NCBI GenBank assembly: GCA_035550795.1 | Contig: DASZOL010000111.1 | Coordinates: 62,001-126,000, forward strand | Length of the DNA: 64,000 bases | Direction of reading: 5' to 3' | Origin: DASRDR01 sp035550795 | GTDB lineage: Bacteria > Methylomirabilota > Methylomirabilia > Rokubacteriales > DASRDR01 | In this document: positions 8,119 through 16,260 of the stretch, one piece after another | How positions within the stretch are numbered: position 1 is the first letter of the stretch | Layout of the letters: the number at the start of each line of letters is the position of its first letter | Translations under genes and position numbers: made by a program | The notes under the pieces: model-generated | The model's input: only the letters and a program-made list of their open reading frames with translations | Databases searched by the model: none | What the model was told of the DNA's origin: nothing

Positions 8119-9177
8119 ATGCCCTCCGGCGGCCCGGCGGCGCCCGGCACCGCGCCGGTCCGCGAGGCGCATCGCTTCGATGTCCGCCGGCTCGAGGCCT
8201 ATCTCGCCGGCCGGCTGCCGGGCTTCGCCGGTCCGCTGGAAGTCCGGCAGTTCCTCGGCGGACAGTCGAATCCCACGTACTACCTCCGCGCGCCGGGCGG
8301 AGAGTACGTGCTTCGTCGCAAGCCTCCGGGGAAGCTCCTGCCCTCCGCCCACGCGGTCGAGCGGGAGTTCCGCGTGATCGCCGCGCTCCAGGGAACGGGG
8401 GTGCCCGTGCCCGAGGCCCTCGTGCTCTGCGAGGATCCCGACATCGCGGGCACCGCGTTCTACGTGATGCGCTACGTGGCGGGGCGAGTCCTGCCGGAGC
8501 TCACCCTTCCGACGCTCACGTCCGCGGAGCGGCGGGCGCTGTGGGACGACGCCGTCAGTGTCCTCGCCCGTCTCCACGAGGTGGACTGGCACGCCGTCGG
8601 CCTCGCGGACTTCGGCAAACCGGGCAACTACTACGCCCGGCAGATCCACCGCTGGGTGGGGCAGTACCGCGCCTCCGAGACGGAGACGATCCCGGCGATG
8701 GAGCGACTCATCGAGTGGCTGCCGGGGCACGTCCCAGCCGACGACGCCACGCGGCTCGTCCACGGAGACTTCCGGATCGGGAACACGATCGTCCACGCGA
8801 CGGAGCCGCGTATCGTGGCGGTGCTGGACTGGGAGCTCTCGACCCTCGGCCATCCGCTCGGCGACCTCGGATACCTCTGCACGGCGTTCCGGCTGCCCGC
8901 GGGGATCGACGGCCTCCGCGGGCTCGACCTGGCGAGACTCGGGATCCCCTCCGAGGCAGAGGTCGTGGCGAGCTACTGCCACCTGACGGGTCGCGACGGC
9001 ATCCCCGGCTGGGAGTTCTACGTCGCCTTCGCGCTCTTCCGGCTGGCCGCGATCTGCCAGGGCATCATGGGCCGCGTCCGCGACGGGACGGCGAGCGACC
9101 CCGATGCGCGCCGGCGCGGAGAACGAGCCCGGCCCCTGGCCGAGGCGGGCTGGGCGGTGGTGGAGCCAGCGACGTAG
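8119..9177 (+). CDS. APH/choline-kinase-fold phosphotransferase (ACAD10/11 N-domain type)
   Basis: A 352-residue cytoplasmic kinase-fold protein. The Brenner motif LVHGDFRIGN (catalytic D217, metal-binding N222) and the metal-binding Asp in VLDWELSTLGHPLGD (D237) are intact, as is the N-lobe RRKPPG segment. In ACAD10/ACAD11 and in many bacterial gene pairs this kinase works with an acyl-CoA dehydrogenase in 4-hydroxy fatty-acid catabolism (phosphorylation of the 4-hydroxyl of 4-hydroxyacyl-CoA). Here the matching dehydrogenase is the convergent neighbour at 9217-10446, which supports that role. It begins 4 nt after the aminotransferase stop. Confidence 0.88.
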   Translation: MPSGGPAAPGTAPVREAHRFDVRRLEAYLAGRLPGFAGPLEVRQFLGGQSNPTYYLRAPGGEYVLRRKPPGKLLPSAHAVEREFRVIAALQGTGVPVPEALVLCEDPDIAGTAFYVMRYVAGRVLPELTLPTLTSAERRALWDDAVSVLARLHEVDWHAVGLADFGKPGNYYARQIHRWVGQYRASETETIPAMERLIEWLPGHVPADDATRLVHGDFRIGNTIVHATEPRIVAVLDWELSTLGHPLGDLGYLCTAFRLPAGIDGLRGLDLARLGIPSEAEVVASYCHLTGRDGIPGWEFYVAFALFRLAAICQGIMGRVRDGTASDPDARRRGERARPLAEAGWAVVEPAT

Positions 9178-9190
9178 GCGCCGACCAGAC

Positions 9191-9210
9191 GGCGCCCGCC
9201 GGCGGGCGCC
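9191..9210. terminator. perfect 20-bp palindrome between convergent genes
   Basis: GGCGCCCGCC followed directly by its reverse complement, in the 39-nt gap between two convergent stop codons. It can form an 8-bp GC stem with a 4-nt loop on either strand, so it is probably a bidirectional terminator. No U-tract follows. Confidence 0.6.
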
Positions 9211-9216
9211 CGCCGC

Positions 9217-10446
9217 TCAGGCGTGCTTCCGGAGCTCGAGGCGCCCGATCTGGCGGCGGTGGACCTCGTCGGGCCCGTCAGCGAAGCGGAGCGTCCGGGA
9301 GTGTGCCCACCAGTACGCGAGCGGGAACGCCTGGCTCACACCGCCCCCGCCGTGAAGCTGGATCGCCCGATCCAGGACGCGCAGGGTCGTGTTGGGCACG
9401 GCCACCTTGATGCCGGCGATGGCCTGCTTGGCCGCCTTGTTGCCGGCGGTGTCCATCATCCACGCGGCATGGAGCACGAGCAGGCGCGCCTGGTCGATCT
9501 CGATCCGGGACTGGGCGATCCGCTCGAGGCTCACGTCGTTGTCGGCAAGCCGCTTGCCGAAAGCGACCCGCTCCTGCGCGCGGCGGCTCATCAGCTCGAT
9601 CGCTCGCTCGGCCACGCCGATCTGGCGCATGCAGTGGTGGATCCGCCCCGGGCCAAGGCGCCCCTGGGCGATCTCGAAGCCGCGCCCTTCCCCGAGGAGC
9701 AGATTGGCCTCCGGCACGCGAACGTTCTCGAAGACGACCTCGCCGTGCCCGTGGGGGGCGTCGTCGTAGCCGTAGACGGTGAGCATGCGGACCACGCGGA
9801 CGCCAGGGACGTCCCGCGGTACGAGGATCATCGACTGCTGCTTGTAGCGGTCGGGGTTTCCCGGGTCGGTCTTGCCCATGAAGATGATGAGCTTGCAGCG
9901 TGGATCGCCGATGCCCGAGGTCCACCACTTGTGGCCATTGATGACGTACTCGCCGCCGTCTCGGACGATGCTCGACTCGATGTTGGTCGCGTCCGACGAC
10001 GCGACGGCGGGCTCGGTCATCGCAAAGGCGGAGCGGATCTTCCCGTCCAGGAGGGGCGACAGCCATTCGCGCGTCTGGGCCGCCGTGCCGTATCGGACCA
10101 GCACCTCCATGTTCCCGGTGTCGGGCGCGGAGCAGTTGAAGACCTCCGGCGCGATCGGGGAGCGTCCCATGATCTCGCACAGGGGCGCGTACTCGAGGTT
10201 GGTCAGGCCGGATCCGTGCTCGCTTTCCGGCAAGAAGAGGTTCCAGAGACCGCGCTCGCGGGCCCTGGCCTTGAGCTCCTCCATGATGGGCGGCACCTGC
10301 CAGCGCGACGGCCCCGCGTCCAGCTGGTCGAGGAACGTCTGCTCGGCGGGGTAGACGTGGCGGGCCATGAAGTCTGTCAGTTGCTCCATGTACTCCCGCG
10401 TACGCTTCGAGTACTGGAAGTCCACCGCGCCACCTCTCTCCGGCAT
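9217..10446 (-). CDS. acyl-CoA dehydrogenase (ACAD11-like)
   Basis: A 409-residue flavoenzyme oxidising acyl-CoA to 2-enoyl-CoA. FAD/substrate motifs include FAMTEPAVASSDATN (141-155) and INGHKWWTSG (169-178); the C-terminal ADGPDEVHRR (389-398) holds the probable catalytic base E394. The sequence is most like the ACAD11/FadE36-type group that occurs next to APH-type kinases, and such a kinase faces it here. Upstream lies a 519-bp non-coding stretch shared with the divergent adenylate cyclase. Confidence 0.93.
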   Translation of the reverse strand: MPERGGAVDFQYSKRTREYMEQLTDFMARHVYPAEQTFLDQLDAGPSRWQVPPIMEELKARARERGLWNLFLPESEHGSGLTNLEYAPLCEIMGRSPIAPEVFNCSAPDTGNMEVLVRYGTAAQTREWLSPLLDGKIRSAFAMTEPAVASSDATNIESSIVRDGGEYVINGHKWWTSGIGDPRCKLIIFMGKTDPGNPDRYKQQSMILVPRDVPGVRVVRMLTVYGYDDAPHGHGEVVFENVRVPEANLLLGEGRGFEIAQGRLGPGRIHHCMRQIGVAERAIELMSRRAQERVAFGKRLADNDVSLERIAQSRIEIDQARLLVLHAAWMMDTAGNKAAKQAIAGIKVAVPNTTLRVLDRAIQLHGGGGVSQAFPLAYWWAHSRTLRFADGPDEVHRRQIGRLELRKHA

Positions 10447-10965
10447 CTCGGCCGGCGCCAGCGATCCGGGTCGACCCTACTGAACCACCCCGTGCCGGTT
10501 TCCGCAAGCCGAGGAACCCTCCGGGGACGTGCCCGGGTGCCGGGGGCGACAGCGCCAACACCCCCGGTAATTTGTGGTGATTCACGTTTTGTCGTACCAT
10601 CGGGCGGTGCGGGGGAACGACTGTCCAGGCTTCGACCCTGGCCTCCGGGGTTGCTGCAGCGCGCAGGACCCACCGATCGATCCTCCGGCAAGGCAGTCCG
10701 GCGCTCGCGATGGTCGTCGTCCCCGTCGAAGCCATCCGGACCCTCAGTCGCCTCACCGCGCTTCATCCGGCGCCGTCGCGGTCCTCACGAGGGATCTACG
10801 CGGCTCGCCCACGGGCCGGCGCGGGGGCCGATGCGATTCCACGCGCGGCCGCTTCCGGGGCGCCGGGACCATCGGTCGGGCCAGCTTCGGCTCGCCGAGG
10901 CGCTTGTTCGGGATCAAGGGCGGGGGTCTGACAGGGCGCGGCTGAACGCGGAAAGAGGAGACTGG
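10447..10965. other. 519-bp intergenic region
   Basis: A divergent control region between the acyl-CoA dehydrogenase (-) and the adenylate cyclase (+). It holds one AT-rich patch (10567-10600) with a plausible rightward promoter, followed by about 365 nt of very GC-rich leader. I see no convincing coding sequence, tRNA or known riboswitch in it. Confidence 0.6.
10572..10600 (+). promoter_or_regulatory. putative promoter upstream of adenylate cyclase
   Basis: TTGTGG, a 17-nt spacer and TACCAT in the only AT-rich patch of the intergenic region. If used, the cyclase mRNA has a leader of about 360 nt. The AGAGGAG ribosome binding site is at 10954-10960. Confidence 0.35.
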
Positions 10966-12381
10966 ATGGCGGCCGAGCAGACCGTGGACGAGAAGCAGCC
11001 GGCGAGCGTGCGGCTGTCACTGAAGCTGAAGCTCACCCTCCTGATCACGACGCTCCTGGTGCTCACCGTGCTGCTCGTGAGCGTTTTCCTCGTCCGGCAG
11101 GAGCAGCAGAGCCTCACCCACGAGATGACCAAGCGGGGGCGCACCATCGCGAGGGACCTCGCCAACGCGTCGAAGAACCCGATCCTGTCGAACGACGATC
11201 TAACACTGTCCCTGCTGGTTCAGGACGCCATGAAGGACCCGGACGTCGTCTACGTGGTCTTCGTGGACGCTGACGGCAAGGTCGTGGCGCACCCCGACCT
11301 GTCACAGATCGGGCAGCGGATCCAGCGAGCGGACGGTCTGCCGATGGCGGTAGGCGAAACGCAGGTCACGCCGTGGGTGGACCCGAAGCACGGCAAGGTG
11401 ATCGACTTCGCGGTACCGCTGGTTTTCAGCAAGGTGTCGGTCGGGTCGCTGTACCTGGGCTTCAGCCGCAAGCCGATCGACCAGGCGGTCGCCACCGCGC
11501 GGAACTCGACCATCGTCATCAGCGCGGCCATGGTGGTCGTGGGGATCCTCGGCGCCGTGGGGCTGGCCACGGTGCTGTCCGGGCCCGTGATGCGCCTGGT
11601 CGAGGGCACGCGCGCCGTGGCGGCGGGGAACTTTCAGATCCACCTGCCGGTTACCTCACGGGACGAGATCGGGGCGCTGACCGAGTCGTTCAACCTGATG
11701 GCGAAGAACCTCCGCGAGAAGGAGATGATCAAGCGAGCCTTCACCCGCTACGTCGCCCGCCAGGTGGTCGACGAGATCCTGAAGGATCCGGAGAGACTCG
11801 CGCTCAAGGAGGAGCGCCGCGATGTCACGGTCCTCTTCTGCGACATGCGGGGATTCACATCCCTGGCCGAGCGGCTGTCGCCCGAGGACGTCGTCGGCGT
11901 GCTGAACGACTTCTATACTCTCATGGTCGACACGACGGCGAAGAACGACGGCATCGTGGACAAGTTCCTCGGCGACGGAGTGATGGCCATCTTCGGCGCC
12001 CCGATCGTTCACGAGGACCATGCCGTCCGCGCGGTGAAGACGGCAATCGCGATGCAGTCCGGGGTGGCCGAGCTCTCGCGCAAGCGCGCCCGCGAGGGCA
12101 AGGATCCGATCGCGGTCGGGATCGGCGTCAGCGCCGGCGAGGCCGTCGCGGGGACGGTGGGCACCGAGGACCGGATGGAGTACACGGTCATCGGCGACAG
12201 CGTCAACCTGGCGGCCCGCCTCGAGTCGAACGCGAAGCCCGGGCAGATCCTGATCAGCCATCGCACTCACCAGAAGGTGGACGGGGTGGTGAACGTGCGG
12301 ACGCTCGGGGTGATCCGGGTGAAGGGCAAGGAAGAGCAGGTCGAGGTCTACGAGGTACTCGGCTTGGCGCAGGGGGCGTGA
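10966..12381 (+). CDS. membrane class III adenylate cyclase with HAMP domain
   Basis: Makes cyclic AMP from ATP. The 471-residue protein has TM1 (about 19-43), a periplasmic sensor of about 135 residues, TM2 (181-205), a HAMP linker (206-258) and a class III cyclase domain (about 285-465). Metal-binding aspartates are D293 (FCDMRGFT) and D337; K333 (DKFLGDG) and D411 (VIGDSVNLAAR) are the adenine-selecting Lys/Asp pair; N414 and R418 are the transition-state residues. All are intact, so it should be an active adenylate rather than guanylate cyclase. The ATG at 10966 follows AGAGGAG by 5 nt; longer upstream frames are non-coding. A candidate cAMP receptor is encoded at 55140-55784. Confidence 0.94.
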   Translation: MAAEQTVDEKQPASVRLSLKLKLTLLITTLLVLTVLLVSVFLVRQEQQSLTHEMTKRGRTIARDLANASKNPILSNDDLTLSLLVQDAMKDPDVVYVVFVDADGKVVAHPDLSQIGQRIQRADGLPMAVGETQVTPWVDPKHGKVIDFAVPLVFSKVSVGSLYLGFSRKPIDQAVATARNSTIVISAAMVVVGILGAVGLATVLSGPVMRLVEGTRAVAAGNFQIHLPVTSRDEIGALTESFNLMAKNLREKEMIKRAFTRYVARQVVDEILKDPERLALKEERRDVTVLFCDMRGFTSLAERLSPEDVVGVLNDFYTLMVDTTAKNDGIVDKFLGDGVMAIFGAPIVHEDHAVRAVKTAIAMQSGVAELSRKRAREGKDPIAVGIGVSAGEAVAGTVGTEDRMEYTVIGDSVNLAARLESNAKPGQILISHRTHQKVDGVVNVRTLGVIRVKGKEEQVEVYEVLGLAQGA

Positions 12382-12494
12382 GGCAGCGGATCAAGGTGGC
12401 GTTCCGGGCGACCGGGACGCCGCCGCCGGCAGGACGCGACGCCCGGGGGGCGGCCGGCGGCCCAGGTCGTCGCGGCGAGATCAAGGAGATGTCG

Positions 12495-13601
12495 ATGGCA
12501 GGGTCCGGAGTGAGACGGTTGCCTGTGCTCGTTGTTGCACTGGGTGTGCTGAGCGCCTGCGCGGCGGCACCCCCTCCCCCTGCCGCGGCCCCGGCCCCCC
12601 AGGCCTCCGCGCCCACGGGCCCCCAACCCAGGCCCGCTCCGACCCCCGCGCCCGCGCCCAGCCAGGTCACGCCCCCGCCGCCGGCTCCGGAGCCGCTGCC
12701 CGAGGTGTTCGAGTCCGACGACTTCGTGGTCGTGCTCGCCAAGGGCGGCGACACCGCGGAGGGCCTCGCCCGACGGTATCTCGGGGACCCCGCCAAGGGG
12801 TGGCTGATCGAGGACTACAACGGGACAGCGACGTTCACCGCGGGTCGTGAGGTGATCATCCCGAAGCGGCCGTGGAACCCGTCCGGCGTGGAGGCGCGCG
12901 GATACCAGCTGGTGCCGATCCTCTGCTACCACAACATCGGGCCTCAGACACGGGGCCGCCTCCTCATGTCTGCGAGCACGTTCGAGGAGCAGATGCGGTA
13001 CCTCAAGCGGGAGGGCTACCACGTCATCACCCTCCGGCAGTTCCTCGAGTTCACGGCGCTCAAGCGGCAGCTCCCGCGGAAGACGGTCGTCCTCACGTTC
13101 GACGACGGCTGGAAGTCCTTCAAGGAGTACGCCTATCCGATCCTGAAAGAGCTCGGGTTCCCGGCGACGCTGTTCATCTATACGGACTTCATCGGCGCTC
13201 GGATCGCCCTCTCGTGGGCAGAGCTGAAGGAGCTCGCGCAGGAGGGATTCGACATCGAGGCGCACTCCAGGACGCACGAGGACATGCGTCGCAAGCCGAC
13301 GGAATCCGATGACGACTACAACCGTCGAATGCAATCGGAGCTCGTGCAGCCCCTCGGGGTCCTGCAGCAGCGAGTAGGGCAGCCGGCGAGGATCCTCGCG
13401 TACCCGTACGGCTCGCACGACGAGGAGGTGGTCAAGCGCGTCCGGGAGGCGGGATACATTGCCGCCCTGGACGTCCGCCGCCAGGGAAATGCCTCATTCA
13501 CGCCTACGCTTACGATCCACCGAGCTCAGATCTACTCCGAGATGAGCCTCGACGACTTCGTGCGCAACCTGACCGTCTTCAGCGAGGAGACGATCCGGTG
13601 A
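12495..13601 (+). CDS. lipoprotein polysaccharide deacetylase with LysM domain
   Basis: Removes N- or O-acetyl groups from a cell-envelope polysaccharide. The 368-residue protein has a lipobox LSAC (Cys22), a proline/alanine-rich linker to about residue 70, a LysM peptidoglycan/glycan-binding domain (about 75-130) and a NodB-type deacetylase domain. Catalytic residues visible are the TFDDG motif (catalytic base plus metal Asp) and the HSRTH motif (two metal His). The ATG at 12495 is preferred over the ATG at 12489 because the AGGAG at 12484-12488 is then 6 nt away. The stop overlaps the next lipoprotein gene (GTGA). Confidence 0.9.
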   Translation: MAGSGVRRLPVLVVALGVLSACAAAPPPPAAAPAPQASAPTGPQPRPAPTPAPAPSQVTPPPPAPEPLPEVFESDDFVVVLAKGGDTAEGLARRYLGDPAKGWLIEDYNGTATFTAGREVIIPKRPWNPSGVEARGYQLVPILCYHNIGPQTRGRLLMSASTFEEQMRYLKREGYHVITLRQFLEFTALKRQLPRKTVVLTFDDGWKSFKEYAYPILKELGFPATLFIYTDFIGARIALSWAELKELAQEGFDIEAHSRTHEDMRRKPTESDDDYNRRMQSELVQPLGVLQQRVGQPARILAYPYGSHDEEVVKRVREAGYIAALDVRRQGNASFTPTLTIHRAQIYSEMSLDDFVRNLTVFSEETIR

Positions 13602-14812
13602 CGCTCGGTCGCCTGGGCCGGCCGCTCCTCATCGGATCTCTTGCCGCCCTGCTGGGCGCCTGCGCGGCCGCCACGCCTCCGCCGAGCGCGCCGCCCGCCG
13701 CCCCGGCCCCTTCCGCCGCGCCCCCGTCGACCGCACCCGCTCGCCCGGCACCGCCCGTTGTGGCGCCGGCCCCCGCTCCCCCGTCAGCACGCCAGCAGCT
13801 GGCGGCCGGACACCGGGAGCGCGCACGCCGCCTGGAGGGTACCGGGGATCTCCGGCAGGCCCTCGACGAGTGGAAGATCGCGCTGACGATCGATCCCGCG
13901 GACCAGGCCGCACAGGAGGGGCGCCGGCAGCTCGAGGCGCGCCTGGAGCGTGCGATCGGCGAGCGGATGGGCCAGGGACGCGAAGCCCTGGGGAAGGGCG
14001 AGCATCTGGAGGCGCGCCGGCACTTCCTCGCGGCGCTGGCGATGGACCCCGCCAACCAGGCGGCGTTCTCCGCGCTCCAGAACGACGTCAAGGAGATCCG
14101 CTTCGTGCCGCACACCGTCAAGGCCGGCGAGACGCTGGCCACGATCGCCGAGCGTTACTACGGCGACCGGGCGCGGTCCGAGGTGATCTGGGAGACGAAC
14201 CAGCTGCCGCCGAACCCGCGGCTCAGTGCAGGCATGCTGCTGAAGATCCCCGAGATCCCCGGCGTTCCCTTCGTACTGCCGGAGCTTCGGCCCAGGCCGC
14301 CGGAGCCGGTGGCCCGGCCTGAGGCCCCGCTGCCGGAGCCGCCCCGGACGGGCGAGACCGTCGAGATCAACCCCCTCTTGGTGGGGGCGCGAGAGTCACT
14401 CGAGAAGGGGGAGTATCAGGTTGCGCTGGCTGACGTGGACCGCGTTCTCGCCGGCGACGCCCACAACCCCGACGCGTCCGAGCTGAGAAAGGCCATCCTG
14501 TACGGGCTCGGCAAGAGTCAGCTGGGACAGCGGCGGTATGAAGAGTCGGTCCGGACGCTCGTCCAGCTGACGCGGCTGGCGCCGACGTACCAGGATTCCC
14601 CCGTTCTGCTCAAGCAGGCGCGGGAGCGCGCGGCCCAGCAGCACTACGCGCAGGGGCTCCAGCTCTATCGAGAAGAGCGGCTCGAGGACGCCATCAACCA
14701 GTGGAAGGCGGTCCTCGAGTACGAGCCCGAGCACGCGAACGCCAAGAAGAACATCGAGCAGGCGGAACGCCTGCTCCGGAGCTTACAGCAGCGCCAGCAG
14801 AGGAAGCAGTAG
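13598..14812 (+). CDS. LysM and TPR domain lipoprotein
   Basis: A 404-residue lipoprotein (lipobox LGAC, Cys22) with a Pro/Ala-rich linker, a TPR segment (about 65-155), a LysM domain (about 168-222, beginning HTVKAGETLATIAERYYG), a second proline-rich linker and C-terminal TPR repeats (about 260-395). It begins with GTG overlapping the stop of the deacetylase gene, and the two N-termini share the same architecture, so they are likely partners at the envelope, with this protein acting as a scaffold bound to glycan. No enzymatic domain is present. It ends 1 nt from the convergent HD-GYP stop. Confidence 0.87.
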   Translation: MTLGRLGRPLLIGSLAALLGACAAATPPPSAPPAAPAPSAAPPSTAPARPAPPVVAPAPAPPSARQQLAAGHRERARRLEGTGDLRQALDEWKIALTIDPADQAAQEGRRQLEARLERAIGERMGQGREALGKGEHLEARRHFLAALAMDPANQAAFSALQNDVKEIRFVPHTVKAGETLATIAERYYGDRARSEVIWETNQLPPNPRLSAGMLLKIPEIPGVPFVLPELRPRPPEPVARPEAPLPEPPRTGETVEINPLLVGARESLEKGEYQVALADVDRVLAGDAHNPDASELRKAILYGLGKSQLGQRRYEESVRTLVQLTRLAPTYQDSPVLLKQARERAAQQHYAQGLQLYREERLEDAINQWKAVLEYEPEHANAKKNIEQAERLLRSLQQRQQRKQ

Positions 14813-14813
14813 C

Positions 14814-15416
14814 CTAGCTCGTCGTCTCGGCCGCGAGGATCGCCAGGAAGTGCTTGACGATCTCGGGGTCGAGCTGGGAACCGGCGCTCTCCTGGAGCCG
14901 CCGGGTCGCCTCCTCCGCGGAGAGCGCCCGGCGGTAGGGGCGGTGGTGGGTCATCGCCTCGTAGGTCTCGGCGACGAGGATGATCCGCGAGAAGAGCGGG
15001 ATCTCCTCGCCCCGGAGGCCCTCGGGGTACCCGCTCCCATCGAACCGCTCGTGATGGTGGCGAACGGCTCGCGCGATCTCGGCCAGGGCCGGCTCCGTGC
15101 CGAACACCTCGGCGCCCCGCACGGGGTGGACGCGTACCTCCTCCATCTCGTCCTCGGCGAGGACCGAGGGCTTCCGCAGGATGTACTCGGGCGTCGAGAG
15201 ATATCCAACGTCGTGGAAGGACGCCGCCACGAACAGCATGAGCCGCTCGCGGGGAGGAAGCCCGAGGGAGTTGGCGATCTTCTCGCCGTACGCCGCCACC
15301 CGGGACGAATGCCCCGTCATGTACGGGTCGCCGGCATGGGTCGCGTCGGCCAAGGCGCGCACGACGTGGGACAGGAGCTGCTCGCTCTCGCGATCGAGAT
15401 CTCCGAGCTGCGCCAC
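14814..15416 (-). CDS. stand-alone HD-GYP domain phosphohydrolase
   Basis: A 200-residue protein made almost only of an HD-GYP domain, a family that degrades cyclic di-GMP or other cyclic dinucleotides. HD is at H68-D69, additional histidines at H36, H97 and H120-H122, and GYP at 129-131 within DGSGYPEGLRGEEIP. The late metal-ligand position usually VAD-x-YDA reads VAETYEA (E150), a conservative Asp-to-Glu change. There is no sensory or receiver domain, so regulation would be by expression or by a partner protein. Its start lies 192 nt from the divergent gene at 15609, with the triple 11-bp repeat between them. Confidence 0.9.
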   Translation of the reverse strand: MAQLGDLDRESEQLLSHVVRALADATHAGDPYMTGHSSRVAAYGEKIANSLGLPPRERLMLFVAASFHDVGYLSTPEYILRKPSVLAEDEMEEVRVHPVRGAEVFGTEPALAEIARAVRHHHERFDGSGYPEGLRGEEIPLFSRIILVAETYEAMTHHRPYRRALSAEEATRRLQESAGSQLDPEIVKHFLAILAAETTS

Positions 15417-15504
15417 TCTCGCCTCCCTTGCCCTCTCGCCACCCTGCCCGCCTGCGGCTAGGCTTGGCGGACACTCTAGCCCTCTCCCGCGGCCGGAAGC
15501 AAGA

Positions 15505-15541
15505 TTATCGGCAGGTTATCGGCAGGCGGGTTATCGGCAGG
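15505..15541. repeat. three direct copies of an 11-bp repeat
   Basis: TTATCGGCAGG occurs at 15505-15515, 15516-15526 and 15531-15541: two copies abut and the third follows after CGGG. The array lies between divergent genes, about 56 nt upstream of the -10 element at 15597, so it may be a regulator binding array. Confidence 0.75.
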
Positions 15542-15596
15542 CGCCCACCGGGCTTCCACCCGGCCTGGCGGCTGGCCACCGGACCGGACCGCCCTG

Positions 15597-15602
15597 TATT
15601 AT
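15597..15602 (+). promoter_or_regulatory. -10 element, probable leaderless promoter
   Basis: TATTAT ends 6 nt before the GTG at 15609; a weak -35-like TGGCCA lies 18 nt further upstream. No Shine-Dalgarno sequence is present. Confidence 0.45.
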
Positions 15603-15608
15603 CTGCCT

Positions 15609-15986
15609 GTGAGCGATCCGATTCCGGCCTGGGCGTGGGTCCTGATCGAGGACTACGTGGACCGCTCCCTCGAGGGGCGCGGGACGCCGAGCCCGACGGC
15701 CCGGGAGACCCTGGCCGAGGTCGGCCGCCTGTGGCCCGATCTCTCGTGCACGATCCTGGTGCAGGAGCCGTGGCAGGGGACCGTCCGCTTCAAGCGACTC
15801 CTCCGTCTGCGGGGCGACGAGATGCGACCTTTCCTGGAGGCGCCCGAGGCCTTCATCCGGGAGCGGTTCGGAGGGGGAAAGTTCAAGCTGAACATCCACC
15901 ACGGCATGCACTTCGTGAACACCAAGAACTTCAAGCCCGAGGGCCCGGCGCACTGGCAGGAGGTCCCCGAGCTCGTGGAGGAGTGA
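15609..15986 (+). CDS. uncharacterised 125-residue protein
   Basis: Family not recognised. It is a soluble, acidic protein with tryptophan-rich N-terminus (PAWAWVL), a central helix-strand region (SCTILVQEPWQG, then VRFKRLLRLRGDEM) and a C-terminal segment rich in aromatic/basic residues. No signal peptide or cysteine pair. The GTG start sits 6 nt after a TATTAT, suggesting a leaderless message. It begins a run of three small genes in the same direction (to 16665). Confidence 0.65.
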   Translation: MSDPIPAWAWVLIEDYVDRSLEGRGTPSPTARETLAEVGRLWPDLSCTILVQEPWQGTVRFKRLLRLRGDEMRPFLEAPEAFIRERFGGGKFKLNIHHGMHFVNTKNFKPEGPAHWQEVPELVEE

Positions 15987-15987
15987 C

Positions 15988-16248
15988 ATGGCCGAGGACT
16001 CGACACGTCGACTCCTGAGGGTCTTCGGTATCGCGGTGACGGACTGCGAGGACGCGCTCGGCGCGCTGGAGGCGATCCTTCGCGGGCCCGGCTCGGGGGC
16101 CGCGCCCGAGCAAGCGCTCGAGGCCTACGACCGGGCCGCGCGGGAGGTCGAGGCCCGCTGGGCCGAGGTCGGAGGCCTGGTTCAGACCTACCAGGCTCGC
16201 GCGCGCGAGGCGCTGCTGGCCGGCCTGCGGGCGCGCGGCGGCGCCTGA
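15988..16248 (+). CDS. small helical protein (86 aa), unknown
   Basis: Starts 1 nt after the preceding stop, so it is coupled to it, with GGAGGAG overlapping the end of the upstream gene as ribosome binding site. Composition (Ala, Glu, Arg, Leu; few breaks) and heptad-like spacing in residues 40-80 predict two or three helices, perhaps a coiled-coil dimer. No known domain is recognised. Confidence 0.62.
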   Translation: MAEDSTRRLLRVFGIAVTDCEDALGALEAILRGPGSGAAPEQALEAYDRAAREVEARWAEVGGLVQTYQARAREALLAGLRARGGA

Positions 16249-16260
16249 GCGCGGGCTGTC

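Noticed and set aside
10601..10680. tmRNA or SRP RNA-like beginning after the 10572 promoter
   Set aside because: The GGAACGACTG start only superficially resembles tmRNA; no tRNA-like end, tag frame or SRP core motif is visible.
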